Below are positions 14,855 through 23,676 of a stretch of DNA of 51,460 nucleotides, one piece after another. The translations under genes and the position numbers were made by a program. This DNA is from Thiomicrospira microaerophila. GTDB taxonomy: Bacteria > Pseudomonadota > Gammaproteobacteria > Thiomicrospirales > Thiomicrospiraceae. The notes under the pieces are model-generated. The model was not told the DNA's origin, searched no databases, and saw only the letters and a program-made list of their open reading frames with translations. The stretch lies in the NCBI RefSeq assembly GCF_000934765.1, contig NZ_JYNN01000021.1:1-51460 (forward strand), written 5' to 3'. Each line of letters begins with the position of its first letter. The first letter of the stretch is position 1.

Positions 14855-16240
14855 TCAAAGTGTGGGTGTGCCGCCTTGGGTTAATTTAGCCGGGTCAAGA
14901 TAACGGATTAACGTGTCTCGATCTAAATCGGTCATTTCTAACGCGACCTCTAAAACAGGGCGTTGACTACGGTAGGCTTCTTTAGCAATTGCCGCGCCTT
15001 TTTCATAGCCTACCACAGTATTAAGGGCGGTGACTAGAATTGGATTCACATCTAAGGCTTTTTTAAGCTGTGCCTGATTAACCACAAAGCCTGCAATCGC
15101 TTGATCGGCAAGTTGTTTAGCCGCGTTGGCGGCGATGTTGATTGAATAGAGTAGATTGTCGGCAATCATTGGTAGCATGACATTAAGTTGGAAGTTGCCC
15201 GATTGGGCGCCGATGGTAATCGCGGTGTGGTTGCCGCTGATTTGAGCGCATACCATTGCTACGGATTCGGGTATGACGGGATTGACCTTGCCAGGCATGA
15301 TCGAGCTACCAGGTTGAAGTGCAGGAAGTTGAATCTCGCCTAAGCCTGCCAGCGGACCTGCGTTCATCCAGCGCAAATCATTGGCGATTTTCATTAGACT
15401 GGCGCCGAGCACATTTAATTGGCCGCTGAGCTCTAACGCGGTATCTTGTGAACTTAGACCAATAAATAGGTTGGGCATGGGTTTAAAGTCAATGTGTGTC
15501 AGCTCGCTAATTTTTTGACAAAAAATCTCTGCAAATTTTGGATCTGCATTGATGCCAGTGCCGACGGCTGTAGCGCCTTGGGGAAGTAGGCGGACACGTT
15601 CAAGGCTTGATGAGAGGCGTGAAATGTTATCAATAATCTGTTGACGCCAAGCGCGTATTTCTTGGCTTAGGCTAATCGGCATGGCATCCATTAGATGTGT
15701 ACGACCTGTTTTGATAATGCCTTCGACAGCTTGCGCTTTGCGCTCTAGTGTATTCGACAAGTGTTGTAGGTTTGGCAGCAGTTGCTGAGTAACCGCAAGC
15801 ATTGCGCTGACATGAATCGCGCTTGGAATCACATCGTTTGAGCTTTGGCTCATATTGACGTCGTCATTCGGGTGAATGGTTTGCTGACTGATTCTGCTGG
15901 CTAACGTGGCTAGCACTTCGTTCATGTTCATATTTGTGCTGGTGCCCGAGCCGGTTTGGAAAATGTCGACTGGGAATTGGGCATCATGTTCACCTTTTAA
16001 GATGGCTTCTACCGCACTTGAGAGCGCCTGTGTTTTGGTTAGATCTAGTAAACCTAACTCAAAATTCGCTTGTGCACAGGCTTGTTTGACCAAGGCAAGT
16101 GCATGAATAAAAGAGGGCGGAAGAGCGCGTCCACTCATCGGAAAATTGTTGATGGCGCGCTGAGTTTGTGCACCATAAAGGGCGTCGGTAGGAACATTCA
16201 GTGTTCCCATGCTGTCTTGTACAGGGCGAGTGTCTTTCAT
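14855..16240 (-). CDS. fumC: Class II fumarate hydratase
   Basis: FumC interconverts fumarate and malate in the TCA cycle without an Fe-S cluster. The 461-residue protein shows the superfamily signature GSSIMPGKVNPV with the catalytic-loop Ser, plus FQTGSGTSTNMNMNEV, NMSQSSNDVIPSAIH and KTGRTHLMDAMP, which match class II fumarases rather than aspartase or argininosuccinate lyase. It is probably the first gene of fumC-trx-DHH on the minus strand. The 330 bp upstream is shared with the divergent orphan regulator. Confidence 0.95.
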   Translation of the reverse strand: MKDTRPVQDSMGTLNVPTDALYGAQTQRAINNFPMSGRALPPSFIHALALVKQACAQANFELGLLDLTKTQALSSAVEAILKGEHDAQFPVDIFQTGSGTSTNMNMNEVLATLASRISQQTIHPNDDVNMSQSSNDVIPSAIHVSAMLAVTQQLLPNLQHLSNTLERKAQAVEGIIKTGRTHLMDAMPISLSQEIRAWRQQIIDNISRLSSSLERVRLLPQGATAVGTGINADPKFAEIFCQKISELTHIDFKPMPNLFIGLSSQDTALELSGQLNVLGASLMKIANDLRWMNAGPLAGLGEIQLPALQPGSSIMPGKVNPVIPESVAMVCAQISGNHTAITIGAQSGNFQLNVMLPMIADNLLYSINIAANAAKQLADQAIAGFVVNQAQLKKALDVNPILVTALNTVVGYEKGAAIAKEAYRSQRPVLEVALEMTDLDRDTLIRYLDPAKLTQGGTPTL

Positions 16241-16571
16241 TTTTTTAATACTTTTGTTAGTTAGTGTGGAATATTGAAGAATTGTCGGCTTATTTTACGC
16301 AGATTGGATTAAAAATCCTATCCTGTGTCGCTGTTTTGAAGGCTAATATCGTGGAATTAAATGATTTTTTAGGTTCTAGATTCATAAAGTACTAAAAAAG
16401 TCTTTTGTAAAAAAGTTATACATGTTAAAATTCCTACAGAAAAAAGCGAAACCTTTTCCTTCTTTACTTGAAAGGGGTTAAGAAGGTTAAAGCAATACGT
16501 TCTAGTGAAGTGTTTATGAATGCATATCGTAAACGTTTATATAGTTTATTAATTAGATGAGGGATAGTAAC
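16241..16571. other. Intergenic region between divergent fumC and the orphan regulator
   Basis: About 330 bp, very A/T-rich, without a convincing open frame. On the plus strand TTGTAA followed 15 bp later by TAAAAT (about 16405-16435) is a possible promoter for the regulator. A loose inverted repeat (AACCTT... / ...AAGGTT) lies near 16450-16490. GAGGGA 7 nt before the ATG at 16572 is the ribosome binding site. I see no other structure. Confidence 0.4.
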
Positions 16572-17243
16572 ATGGGAAAAAAAATAAACCTACTGCTAGC
16601 AGAAAACCATGATTTAGTTCGTGAAGCATTAAAAATGTTAATTGAAACAGATGTGGATTTTAAAGTAGTTGCAGAAGCAGAAGATGGTATTGTTTGTATG
16701 GAACAAGTTCGTGCAAAAGATCCAGATGTTGTAGTGCTTTCTCTTGCGATGCCAAAGCTAAATGGCTTAAACACGATTAGTCAATTGCGTCGTCGTCACC
16801 AGGATACTAAAGTGTTTGTGTTAACTGCGGCTGAAACCCCGAGTGTTTGGCAAGAAGCCATTGAGTTGGGCGCGCACGGTATTGCGACTAAGCATATCGC
16901 TAAAAAAGACTTGTTAGCCGGGCTAAAGCAGGTTTTCGAGGGTGAGCGTTTTATTTCTGATGAAATTAGACCACATGTTGTTAATCTTTTGGATGCGGAT
17001 TCAAAAGTGAAGAAAAAACGTAACATGCGTAAGCTGTCTGTTCGCGAAAAACAGGTCACTAAGTTGATTGCGGAAGGTTACAAAACTAAGGATATCGCTG
17101 AAATGTTAGAAATTAGTGATCGCACCGTGTCTAAGCACCGTGAGAACCTAATGACTAAATTGGGCGCGACATCACCAGCTGAAATCACGCATTATGCGAC
17201 AGACTCTGGTTTAACCAAGGTTAAGTTGTTAGAAATCGAATAA
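16572..17243 (+). CDS. NarL/LuxR-type regulator with a degenerate receiver domain
   Basis: A 223-residue orphan regulator. The N-terminal receiver fold (about residues 5-120) lacks the phosphorylation chemistry: where VVVLDLxMP is expected it reads VVVLSLAMPKLNG, with Ser for the acceptor Asp, and the acidic pair is E-N in LLLAENHDLV. The signalling Thr (VFVLTAAE) and Lys (IATKHI) remain. The C-terminal LuxR helix-turn-helix is intact: KLSVREKQVTKLIAEGYKTK, then DIAEMLEISDRTVSKHRENL. No sensor kinase is adjacent. A terminator separates it from the efflux operon, whose promoter carries a 7-2-7 inverted repeat. It is probably phosphorylation-independent. Confidence 0.9.
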   Translation: MGKKINLLLAENHDLVREALKMLIETDVDFKVVAEAEDGIVCMEQVRAKDPDVVVLSLAMPKLNGLNTISQLRRRHQDTKVFVLTAAETPSVWQEAIELGAHGIATKHIAKKDLLAGLKQVFEGERFISDEIRPHVVNLLDADSKVKKKRNMRKLSVREKQVTKLIAEGYKTKDIAEMLEISDRTVSKHRENLMTKLGATSPAEITHYATDSGLTKVKLLEIE

Positions 17244-17266
17244 TTTTTAATTGTTCTATTAAACAC

Positions 17267-17297
17267 AAAGCCCTCTTGATTGAGGGCTTTGTTGTTT
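17267..17297 (+). terminator. Intrinsic terminator of the orphan regulator gene
   Basis: AAAGCCCTC and GAGGGCTTT form a perfect 9-bp stem with a 6-nt loop (TTGATT), followed by GTTGTTT. Confidence 0.85.
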
Positions 17298-17321
17298 CTG
17301 CAGGTTGAAGGGTAAATCTAT

Positions 17322-17349
17322 TTGCAATATATGAACAGCTCACTATAAT
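17322..17349 (+). promoter_or_regulatory. Predicted sigma-70 promoter P1 of the efflux operon
   Basis: TTGCAA (17322-17327), a 16-bp spacer, and a perfect TATAAT (17344-17349), 135 bp upstream of the TolC-like ATG. Confidence 0.6.
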
Positions 17350-17365
17350 ATCATTATTTTCTTAT

Positions 17366-17389
17366 ATTAGAACCTTCTAATATTCTAAT
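17366..17389. promoter_or_regulatory. Candidate operator: 7-2-7 inverted repeat plus a third half-site
   Basis: ATTAGAA (17366-17372), CC, TTCTAAT (17375-17381), then a directly repeated TTCTAAT (17383-17389). The inverted heptamers with a 2-bp gap match the spacing bound by NarL-family dimers. The site is just downstream of P1 and overlaps the region before P2, where bound protein would repress P1. Confidence 0.5.
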
Positions 17390-17393
17390 GTGT

Positions 17394-17422
17394 TTGAGTT
17401 ATTTAACAATAACCGCTATGCT
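17394..17422 (+). promoter_or_regulatory. Possible second promoter P2 of the efflux operon
   Basis: TTGAGT (17394-17399), a 17-bp spacer, TATGCT (17417-17422). It is weaker than P1; the candidate operator ends 5 bp upstream of its −35. Confidence 0.35.
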
Positions 17423-17483
17423 TTAGCTATTTTTCACACTTGCGCCAGTAAGTTTGTTTTCACGATTTTACAGGAATAACCAA

Positions 17484-18857
17484 ATGAAATTTAAGGCTTT
17501 GTTGTTGGCGATGTCCCTTGCATCACCAGGCCTGGTGATGAGCCAGACGGTTGATTTTAAAACCAGTGTTGAAACCACCTTGTCGCAAAACCCACAACGT
17601 GATGTTGTTGCAAGTCAAATTGATCAAGCACAAGCGGCTTTTGATCAAGCAAAACTAAGTCGTATGCCGCAGTTTACTTTGTCGGTAACTGGTTCACATT
17701 CTAATAATGCGTTGAATGTGTTTGGGATGAAGTTGCAACAACGCCAAGCCACGTTTGGTGATTTTGGGTTTAGCCAATTTGATGATACTAACCCAAGTAT
17801 CTTAAATACACGTCCTCGTGATCTTAACAAGCCCGGCACACATAACGATATCAATACCCGGGTTGAAATGTTGTTGCCTATCTATAATGGCGGCAAGATT
17901 GCCGGCTATCAGCAACAAGCCTCGGCCATGTTGTTAGCCGCGCAGCAAGGCGATCAGGCTGTGCAACAGATGCTGACTTATTTTGTGTATGAAGCCTACG
18001 AAGGTGTGCATGCGGCGCGTTCATTTATTCAGGTGGCCGAACAGGCTTTAATCGCGGCAGATGCCTATGTCAATACTACCCGTAATTTAGTTCGCCAGGG
18101 TGTTGTAGTACGTTCTGAATTGTTGAGTGCGCAAGCGCATCGTGCTGAAGTTGAGCTGATGTTAGAGCAGGCTAAAAACCAAGAGCTACTGGCGCTTGAT
18201 GGTTTGCGTACACTAATGGGGTTGAGCGCGAGCGCGGATTTGGATGTGGCGCAGCGCGTATCAATTGATTTACCCGATGATTCGCTAGATAGCTTGATTC
18301 AAATGGCGATTGACAATAATCCGCAACTGATTGCGATGCGACACCAAACTCAAGCAAGTCAAGCGGCTGTTCAGGTTGCTCAAGCCCAAAAGAAACCAAG
18401 TTTTAACCTAATGGCGCGTTCTGATTGGAATGATGATTCGATTGGTCTGAGTGCGCATTCCTACACCATCGCGGCGGTGGCTTCTTGGAAAATTACCGAT
18501 TTTGGCATGACAGACAGAGCGGTTGATCAGGCCAGCGCGGCATCGCGTGAGCAAGCGGCGAAGGTGAGAGCAGAGGAGCAGAAAGTGCGGATGGGCTTGT
18601 TGCAAGCTTGGCGTCAATATCAAAATGAGCTGAAAAAAGTAGCCTCTAGCCAAGCCGCTGTTGAGTATGCCGCTGAGGCGCAAGCTTTAATTTCACGACG
18701 TTATGAAACAGGTGTCGCTACCATGACTGAAGTATTGGCAGGTCAGGCGCAGTTAGATAAAGCGCGTGCGGAGTTAGCGGGCGCACAATACACGATGAAT
18801 ATTCAAAAAGCCCAATTGATGCTGTCTACTGGGCGCATGAGTTTAGAACAAATTTAA
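17484..18857 (+). CDS. TolC-family outer-membrane efflux protein
   Basis: A 457-residue outer-membrane factor with a signal peptide (MKFKALLLAMSLASPGLVMS). It contains the two homologous TolC halves, each with long coiled-coil helices: for example QIDQAQAAFDQAKLSRMPQF and LRTLMGLSASADL in the first, and HQTQASQAAVQVAQAQKKPS and GVATMTEVLAGQAQLDKARA in the second. It would form the trimeric exit channel for the MFP and RND proteins encoded 15 bp and 1.1 kb downstream. The ATG at 17484 follows CAGGAA. A 20-bp perfect palindrome (17521-17540) lies in the signal peptide. Confidence 0.92.
   Translation: MKFKALLLAMSLASPGLVMSQTVDFKTSVETTLSQNPQRDVVASQIDQAQAAFDQAKLSRMPQFTLSVTGSHSNNALNVFGMKLQQRQATFGDFGFSQFDDTNPSILNTRPRDLNKPGTHNDINTRVEMLLPIYNGGKIAGYQQQASAMLLAAQQGDQAVQQMLTYFVYEAYEGVHAARSFIQVAEQALIAADAYVNTTRNLVRQGVVVRSELLSAQAHRAEVELMLEQAKNQELLALDGLRTLMGLSASADLDVAQRVSIDLPDDSLDSLIQMAIDNNPQLIAMRHQTQASQAAVQVAQAQKKPSFNLMARSDWNDDSIGLSAHSYTIAAVASWKITDFGMTDRAVDQASAASREQAAKVRAEEQKVRMGLLQAWRQYQNELKKVASSQAAVEYAAEAQALISRRYETGVATMTEVLAGQAQLDKARAELAGAQYTMNIQKAQLMLSTGRMSLEQI
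17526..17535. repeat. Iterated palindrome CCAGGCCTGG, copy 7
   Basis: Exact core within a 20-bp perfect palindrome, CATCACCAGGCCTGGTGATG (17521-17540). It reads S-P-G-L-V in the TolC-like signal peptide. Confidence 0.9.
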
Positions 18858-18872
18858 TAAAGGAATAAGTGA

Positions 18873-19967
18873 ATGAGAGCAAATTCAAAAATTTTGAGCG
18901 TCAGTCTTTTGGCGTTAGCACTAGGATTGAGCGGTTGTGATTCTGAACAAGCTACGCAACAACTAGCTTATGAGGTAGCAGAGCATCAAGTGAGCGTCGC
19001 GCCGGTGAATTTGGGTACAGTTCCTTTAGTCGCCAGCGTGCCAGGTTCGGTTGTACCCGATCAGCAGGCACGGATTGCGTCGCGTTTAATGGGTTATATT
19101 CGCAGTATTCCTGTTGAGGTGGGGCATCACGTCAAGCGCGGTGATTTATTGTTTGAAATTGACCCGCAGGATATTCAAAGTCAGATTTCTCAAGCTCGCG
19201 CCGTTTACCAACAGGCGCAAGCCGCATTAGAAAATGCAAAAGCTGATTTTGACCGCTTTTCTCAATTGTTAAAAGAAGAGTCTGTGTCACGCCAGCAGTT
19301 TGATGGTATCCGTTTACAGTATAGTGTGGCGCAAGAAAATTTAGCCGCCGCTAAAGCCGGACTCGATCAAGCTGAGTTCCAGCTTAATTATGCCAATGTG
19401 CGTGCGCCATTTGATGGTGTTATTGTACAGAAAATGGCGGTAGCAGGCGATTTGGCGGCACCTGGTAATCCTATTGTTGTCATAGAAAATTTGCGCTCCT
19501 TGAGTGTGCAAACTGAAGTGTCGCAAGATTTATATGCCGTATTGAAAGTGGGTGATACCGCACAGATTTTGGTGGACGGTGTGGCGCATCAAATGACCGG
19601 TGAAATTTATTCATTAGTGGCCGCTGCCAATCCGCGCACGCGTGGACATACCACTAAGCTCAGCTTGCCAGAAGTGAATAATGTCAACTCAGGTACCTTC
19701 GCACGCATTAGTTTTGTGCGCGGTGAACGTCAAGCGATTTTGTTACCCGCCGAGGCGTTAGTCACCCGTGCCGGCATACAGGGTGTATTTGTGGTAGGTT
19801 CAGACAATCTTGTTAGTTTTAGAATGGTGCGTATTGGTGAAAATCTCAATGGCCATTTTGAGGTACAAGCCGGGTTGGATGTCGGCGAGCAAGTTGTGGT
19901 GAGTAATAATCAAACCCTAGTCAACGGCGATCGTGTGATCTTTAATGCGTCGAGCACAGGAGCTTAA
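18873..19967 (+). CDS. RND efflux periplasmic adaptor (MFP), lipoprotein
   Basis: A 364-residue membrane-fusion protein. The N-terminal lipobox LALGLSGCDSE predicts a lipidated Cys anchored in the inner membrane. Domains in order: a barrel-sandwich/lipoyl half with GSVVPDQQARIASRLMGYI and VEVGHHVKRGDLLFEIDPQD, an alpha-helical hairpin (roughly residues 100-165), the returning lipoyl half NYANVRAPFDGVIVQKMAV, then the beta-barrel and membrane-proximal domains. It links the RND pump to the TolC channel. It starts 15 bp after the TolC-like gene and ends 2 bp before the pump gene, so the three are one operon. No substrate can be read from the sequence. Confidence 0.93.
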   Translation: MRANSKILSVSLLALALGLSGCDSEQATQQLAYEVAEHQVSVAPVNLGTVPLVASVPGSVVPDQQARIASRLMGYIRSIPVEVGHHVKRGDLLFEIDPQDIQSQISQARAVYQQAQAALENAKADFDRFSQLLKEESVSRQQFDGIRLQYSVAQENLAAAKAGLDQAEFQLNYANVRAPFDGVIVQKMAVAGDLAAPGNPIVVIENLRSLSVQTEVSQDLYAVLKVGDTAQILVDGVAHQMTGEIYSLVAAANPRTRGHTTKLSLPEVNNVNSGTFARISFVRGERQAILLPAEALVTRAGIQGVFVVGSDNLVSFRMVRIGENLNGHFEVQAGLDVGEQVVVSNNQTLVNGDRVIFNASSTGA

Positions 19968-19969
19968 TA

Positions 19970-22900
19970 ATGGGCACACGAGCGCATGAAGATCAAGATT
20001 TAAAACTTAATATGGCGGGCAAAATTGCCCAGATGTTTATTCATTCCAAAATCACGATGATGATTATGATCGCGATTATGTTGGCGGGGATATTAGCGCT
20101 TTATGTGACACCGCGTGAATATAACCCACAAATTGTGGTGCCAGCCGCCAATATTATGGTGCCTAAGGCAGGGGCAACACCTGAAGAAGTCAATAATATG
20201 GTGGTTAAACCCTTAGAAGCGATTATGAACGCGCTTCCAGGGGTGGAGAATACCTTTGGTTATGCCACGAGTGACTTTGGTGTCGTCACCGTGCAGTTTA
20301 AGGTCGGTGAGAACCAGGTCGATAGCTTGGTAAAAGTCTATAACCAGGTCATGCAGAATATGGATCGCATGCCACCGGCCACGCAGCAGCCTATTATCAA
20401 ACCGATAAACGTGGACGATGTACCGATAATGACCTTAACGCTCACCTCTGAGCGAATGGATGGCTTTGACTTGCGTGATGTCAGTTTGAAGCTGGTGGAA
20501 CAATTGCGCAATGTGCCTGGTGTGTCCTTTACCGATGTGGTGGGGGGGCATAAGCGCGCGGTGAATGTTTGGTTAGATTCGCAAAAAATTGCGATGACGG
20601 GGCTGTCATTGGATGATATTAGTGACATGTTGCTAGGGTCAAACGTGTCTTTACCTGTGGGGAATTTGGTTTCTAACAACCAAACCACCCAGATTCGCGT
20701 CAATGGTTATTTGGGTAATGCCGATGAAGTGGGTTCGATTATTATTGGTGCGGATAAGGGGCAGCCAATTTTTCTACGTGACATAGCGCGTATTGTCGAT
20801 GGCCCGCTGGAAGAAGAAATTCATACGCGTATCGGTTTTGGCCCTGCGGCACAAGCGAGTAAGCGTGGAGAATTTCCTGCAGTGACGATCTCGATTGCCA
20901 AAAAACCTGGCACCAATGCCGTGCATGTGACAAGTGCCGTGTTGGAGAAATTTGAAGAATTAAAAGTCTCCATGCTGCCCGCTGATATTGAGGTGGTGGT
21001 GACCCGCGATGATGGCGAGATGGCGGATAAAGCGGTTAATCAACTGGTGGATAGCTTAGTTGTCGCTATTGTGGCGGTCGTGATTATTTTGATGTTCTCG
21101 TTGGGTTGGCGTGAAGCGGCGATTGTCACCCTGACAGTGCCATTGATCTTGTTTGTGGTGTTAATTGTTGGTTTGATATTTGGTCAAACCTTGAACCGGA
21201 TTACGCTGTTTGCGTTGATCTTGTCGTTAGGTTTGCTGGTGGATGCCGCGATTGTGGTTATTGAGAATATTCATCGGCATATCAAAGATGGTTGTGATCC
21301 CAAAAACCTGGATAGTTTGTTGGTGCGTGCAACTAATGAAATTGGTAACCCAACGAATGTCGCGACCTTGGCGGTTATTTTGGCGTTTATTCCGATGTTA
21401 TTTGTAACCGGCATGATGGGGCCGTTTATGGCGCCGATTCCATTTAACGTGCCGATTGCGATGATTGCCTCTTTGTTGATTGCTTATATGTTGGTGCCTT
21501 ATGCGGCTTATCGCTGGTTGGGTAAACGTGCCGTTGCCAAAATGGAGCAAACCGAGAGCCTTGAAAACCCGCATCCGCAAAAAGAAGATTGGTTGCAACG
21601 GGGTTATGCAAAAATCATTATTCCGATGATTGAAAGTCGCACCAAACGCAATATCTTTTTAGGTGTTGTGCTAATCAGTTTGTTTGCGGCGATGGTGCAA
21701 CCTGCCTTGCAGTTTGTGCGTGAGGATGGCATGAATAATCCGCTTCACCCAATGGGGGTAGAGGTTAAAATGCTACCCTTCGATAACACCAATACCTTTT
21801 TGGTACAGGTAGATATGCCAACAGGGTCAGCTACTGAAGCAACGGATCGCGTGGTGCGTTTTGTGGGTGATATTCTGTCGAAGACACCTTATGTTACCGA
21901 TTATAGTGTGTATGTGGGTATGCCCGCACCGATTGATTTTGCCGCATTGGTTAGAGGGGACTTAATTAAGCAGGGGTCTAACTTTGCGCAGATTCGGGTG
22001 AATTTGTTAGAAAAAGAAGCGCGTAGTTTAAGTTCGCATGAAATTGCCCAGCAGTTGCATGACACCCTCGCGCTGGTTCGCCAAGACTTTCCGCAAGCGA
22101 AGGTGAAGATTTATGAAACGCCACCTGGGCCACCCGTAACCGCACAGATTTTAGCGGAATTGTATGGCCCTGATTATGACAAGTTGCGTGAAGCGGCGAA
22201 TGAAATTAATGCTAAGTTTGAACAGATTTACGGCATGATTAATGTGGATAACTCAGTGACCGATGATGTAACCAGTTATGAGATTAATATTGACCGTGAA
22301 AAAGCAAACTTGTTAGGCATTGCGCCTGCCGCGGTTAGCAAAATGTTGCATGATTATATCAGTGGCTATGCATTAGGTTATATGCATCTGGATAATGTGC
22401 GCGAGCCGGTTAATATCGTGGTGCGTTTACCGCGTTCAGAACGCAGTGTGCCAGAGCAGTTGTTAACCTTACGTATCAATTCTTTTTCAGGTGATGCGGT
22501 GCCCTTGTCAGCGATTGCAACAATTGAAGAGCGGATGCAAGCCAAGCCTATTATGGGGCGCGATCAGCATTCAATGACGATGGTAAGCGGTGAACTTTTA
22601 CGTTCAAGTCCGGTCTATGCGGTGTTGTCACTTGATAAAATGATTGATAATGTGACCTTGCCTGAATCAGGCGTGACTTTCCAAACTGCTAATCTTGGCT
22701 TTTTGGAAGCACAACCTAAAGATGTGACCGATTACACTCTGTTATGGGGCGGTGAAATGCGTTTAACCCTAGATGTGTTCCGTGATATGGGGAGTGCGTT
22801 TATGGTAGCGTTGGTATTAATCTATTTGATTCTAGTAGGCTATTATCGCTCATTTATGGTGCCATTTATTGTCATGGGCGCGATTCCGTTAACCATGATT

Positions 22901-23317
22901 GGGGTGTTCCCAGGGCATTGGTGGTTAGACCAAGCCTTTACCGCGACCTCGATGATCGGGGTGATCGCACTCGCCGGTATTGTGGTGCGTAACTCCCTGT
23001 TGTTAATCGACTTTATTATCGAATATCGTCGAGAGGGGATTCCATTACGTGATGCGGTTATTGAGGCCGGTAAGGTGCGCTCAAAAGCCATTATCTTAAC
23101 CGCCTTAACAATTATCTTCGCCTCTATTGTTATGATTCCTGATCCTGTATTTGGTGGTTTGGCTATTTCCTTAATCTTTGGTGTGATCTCATCAACTATC
23201 TTGACGCTGTTTGTCATTCCGTTGATGTACTTTATCTGGCAAACCTACTTCCCATCTGATCCGGATGAAGAAGACAAGCCAAGACTGGCTAAAGAGCTTG
23301 ACGTCGCTAAAATATAA
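19970..23317 (+). CDS. RND-family efflux pump, inner-membrane permease
   Basis: An 1115-residue proton-driven RND permease with 12 membrane helices and two large periplasmic loops. TM1 is near residues 28-48 (MMIMIAIMLAGILALYV), followed by PGVENTFGYATSDFGVVTV in the porter domain. The TM4 proton-relay segment reads LSLGLLVDAAIVVIENIHRH, with a single Asp where AcrB has Asp-Asp. The second half ends with SMIGVIALAGIVVRNSLLLI and the usual TM10-TM12. The ATG at 19970 follows CAGGAG. With the TolC-like and MFP proteins it makes a complete tripartite pump. It resembles the broad HAE/HME group; drugs, solvents or metals are all possible substrates. Confidence 0.92.
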   Translation: MGTRAHEDQDLKLNMAGKIAQMFIHSKITMMIMIAIMLAGILALYVTPREYNPQIVVPAANIMVPKAGATPEEVNNMVVKPLEAIMNALPGVENTFGYATSDFGVVTVQFKVGENQVDSLVKVYNQVMQNMDRMPPATQQPIIKPINVDDVPIMTLTLTSERMDGFDLRDVSLKLVEQLRNVPGVSFTDVVGGHKRAVNVWLDSQKIAMTGLSLDDISDMLLGSNVSLPVGNLVSNNQTTQIRVNGYLGNADEVGSIIIGADKGQPIFLRDIARIVDGPLEEEIHTRIGFGPAAQASKRGEFPAVTISIAKKPGTNAVHVTSAVLEKFEELKVSMLPADIEVVVTRDDGEMADKAVNQLVDSLVVAIVAVVIILMFSLGWREAAIVTLTVPLILFVVLIVGLIFGQTLNRITLFALILSLGLLVDAAIVVIENIHRHIKDGCDPKNLDSLLVRATNEIGNPTNVATLAVILAFIPMLFVTGMMGPFMAPIPFNVPIAMIASLLIAYMLVPYAAYRWLGKRAVAKMEQTESLENPHPQKEDWLQRGYAKIIIPMIESRTKRNIFLGVVLISLFAAMVQPALQFVREDGMNNPLHPMGVEVKMLPFDNTNTFLVQVDMPTGSATEATDRVVRFVGDILSKTPYVTDYSVYVGMPAPIDFAALVRGDLIKQGSNFAQIRVNLLEKEARSLSSHEIAQQLHDTLALVRQDFPQAKVKIYETPPGPPVTAQILAELYGPDYDKLREAANEINAKFEQIYGMINVDNSVTDDVTSYEINIDREKANLLGIAPAAVSKMLHDYISGYALGYMHLDNVREPVNIVVRLPRSERSVPEQLLTLRINSFSGDAVPLSAIATIEERMQAKPIMGRDQHSMTMVSGELLRSSPVYAVLSLDKMIDNVTLPESGVTFQTANLGFLEAQPKDVTDYTLLWGGEMRLTLDVFRDMGSAFMVALVLIYLILVGYYRSFMVPFIVMGAIPLTMIGVFPGHWWLDQAFTATSMIGVIALAGIVVRNSLLLIDFIIEYRREGIPLRDAVIEAGKVRSKAIILTALTIIFASIVMIPDPVFGGLAISLIFGVISSTILTLFVIPLMYFIWQTYFPSDPDEEDKPRLAKELDVAKI

Positions 23318-23337
23318 CGGCTTTTAGTCTAAAATCG

Positions 23338-23363
23338 AAACCCCGCTTTGCGGGGTTTTTTTG
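23338..23363 (+). terminator. Intrinsic terminator of the efflux operon
   Basis: CCCCGC and GCGGGG (23341-23355) with a TTT loop, followed by seven T residues. Confidence 0.9.
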
Positions 23364-23400
23364 TGTTAATATTACAAAAAATAGATAAAAGGTATGGGTT

Positions 23401-23667
23401 ATGTCAAGCGTTACATTTGATAGATTACGGTTTGTTAAAACGCTAAGATCATCGGGTATGTCGGAGGAGCAAGCTGAGGCGATCGCAATAGCGGTAAAAG
23501 ATTCGCAAGAAACTCAGCTTGTGACAAAGCTTGATTTGAAGGAGGGTTTGACGCCTGTAATGAAAGAAATTGCCCAGGTTGATAAACGTATTTATCGTTT
23601 AGAGATATTGATTGCTATAATGATTGCGGTGTTATTGGTTCCTGTTTTAAAAGATATTTTTGTCTAA
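23401..23667 (+). CDS. Small coiled-coil protein with C-terminal membrane helix (DUF1640-like)
   Basis: An 88-residue protein: a soluble N-terminus with FDRLRFVKTLRSSGMSEEQA and EAIAIAVKD, a short coiled-coil (LDLKEGLTPVMKEIAQVDKR), then one membrane helix (LEILIAIMIAVLLVPVLKDI). This is the layout of the DUF1640/CCDC90-type proteins common as short frames in gammaproteobacteria. AAAGGT precedes the ATG. It lies between the efflux terminator and xerD, 9 bp before xerD, so it may be cotranscribed with it. Function is unknown. Confidence 0.75.
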   Translation: MSSVTFDRLRFVKTLRSSGMSEEQAEAIAIAVKDSQETQLVTKLDLKEGLTPVMKEIAQVDKRIYRLEILIAIMIAVLLVPVLKDIFV

Positions 23668-23676
23668 AACCTATTC

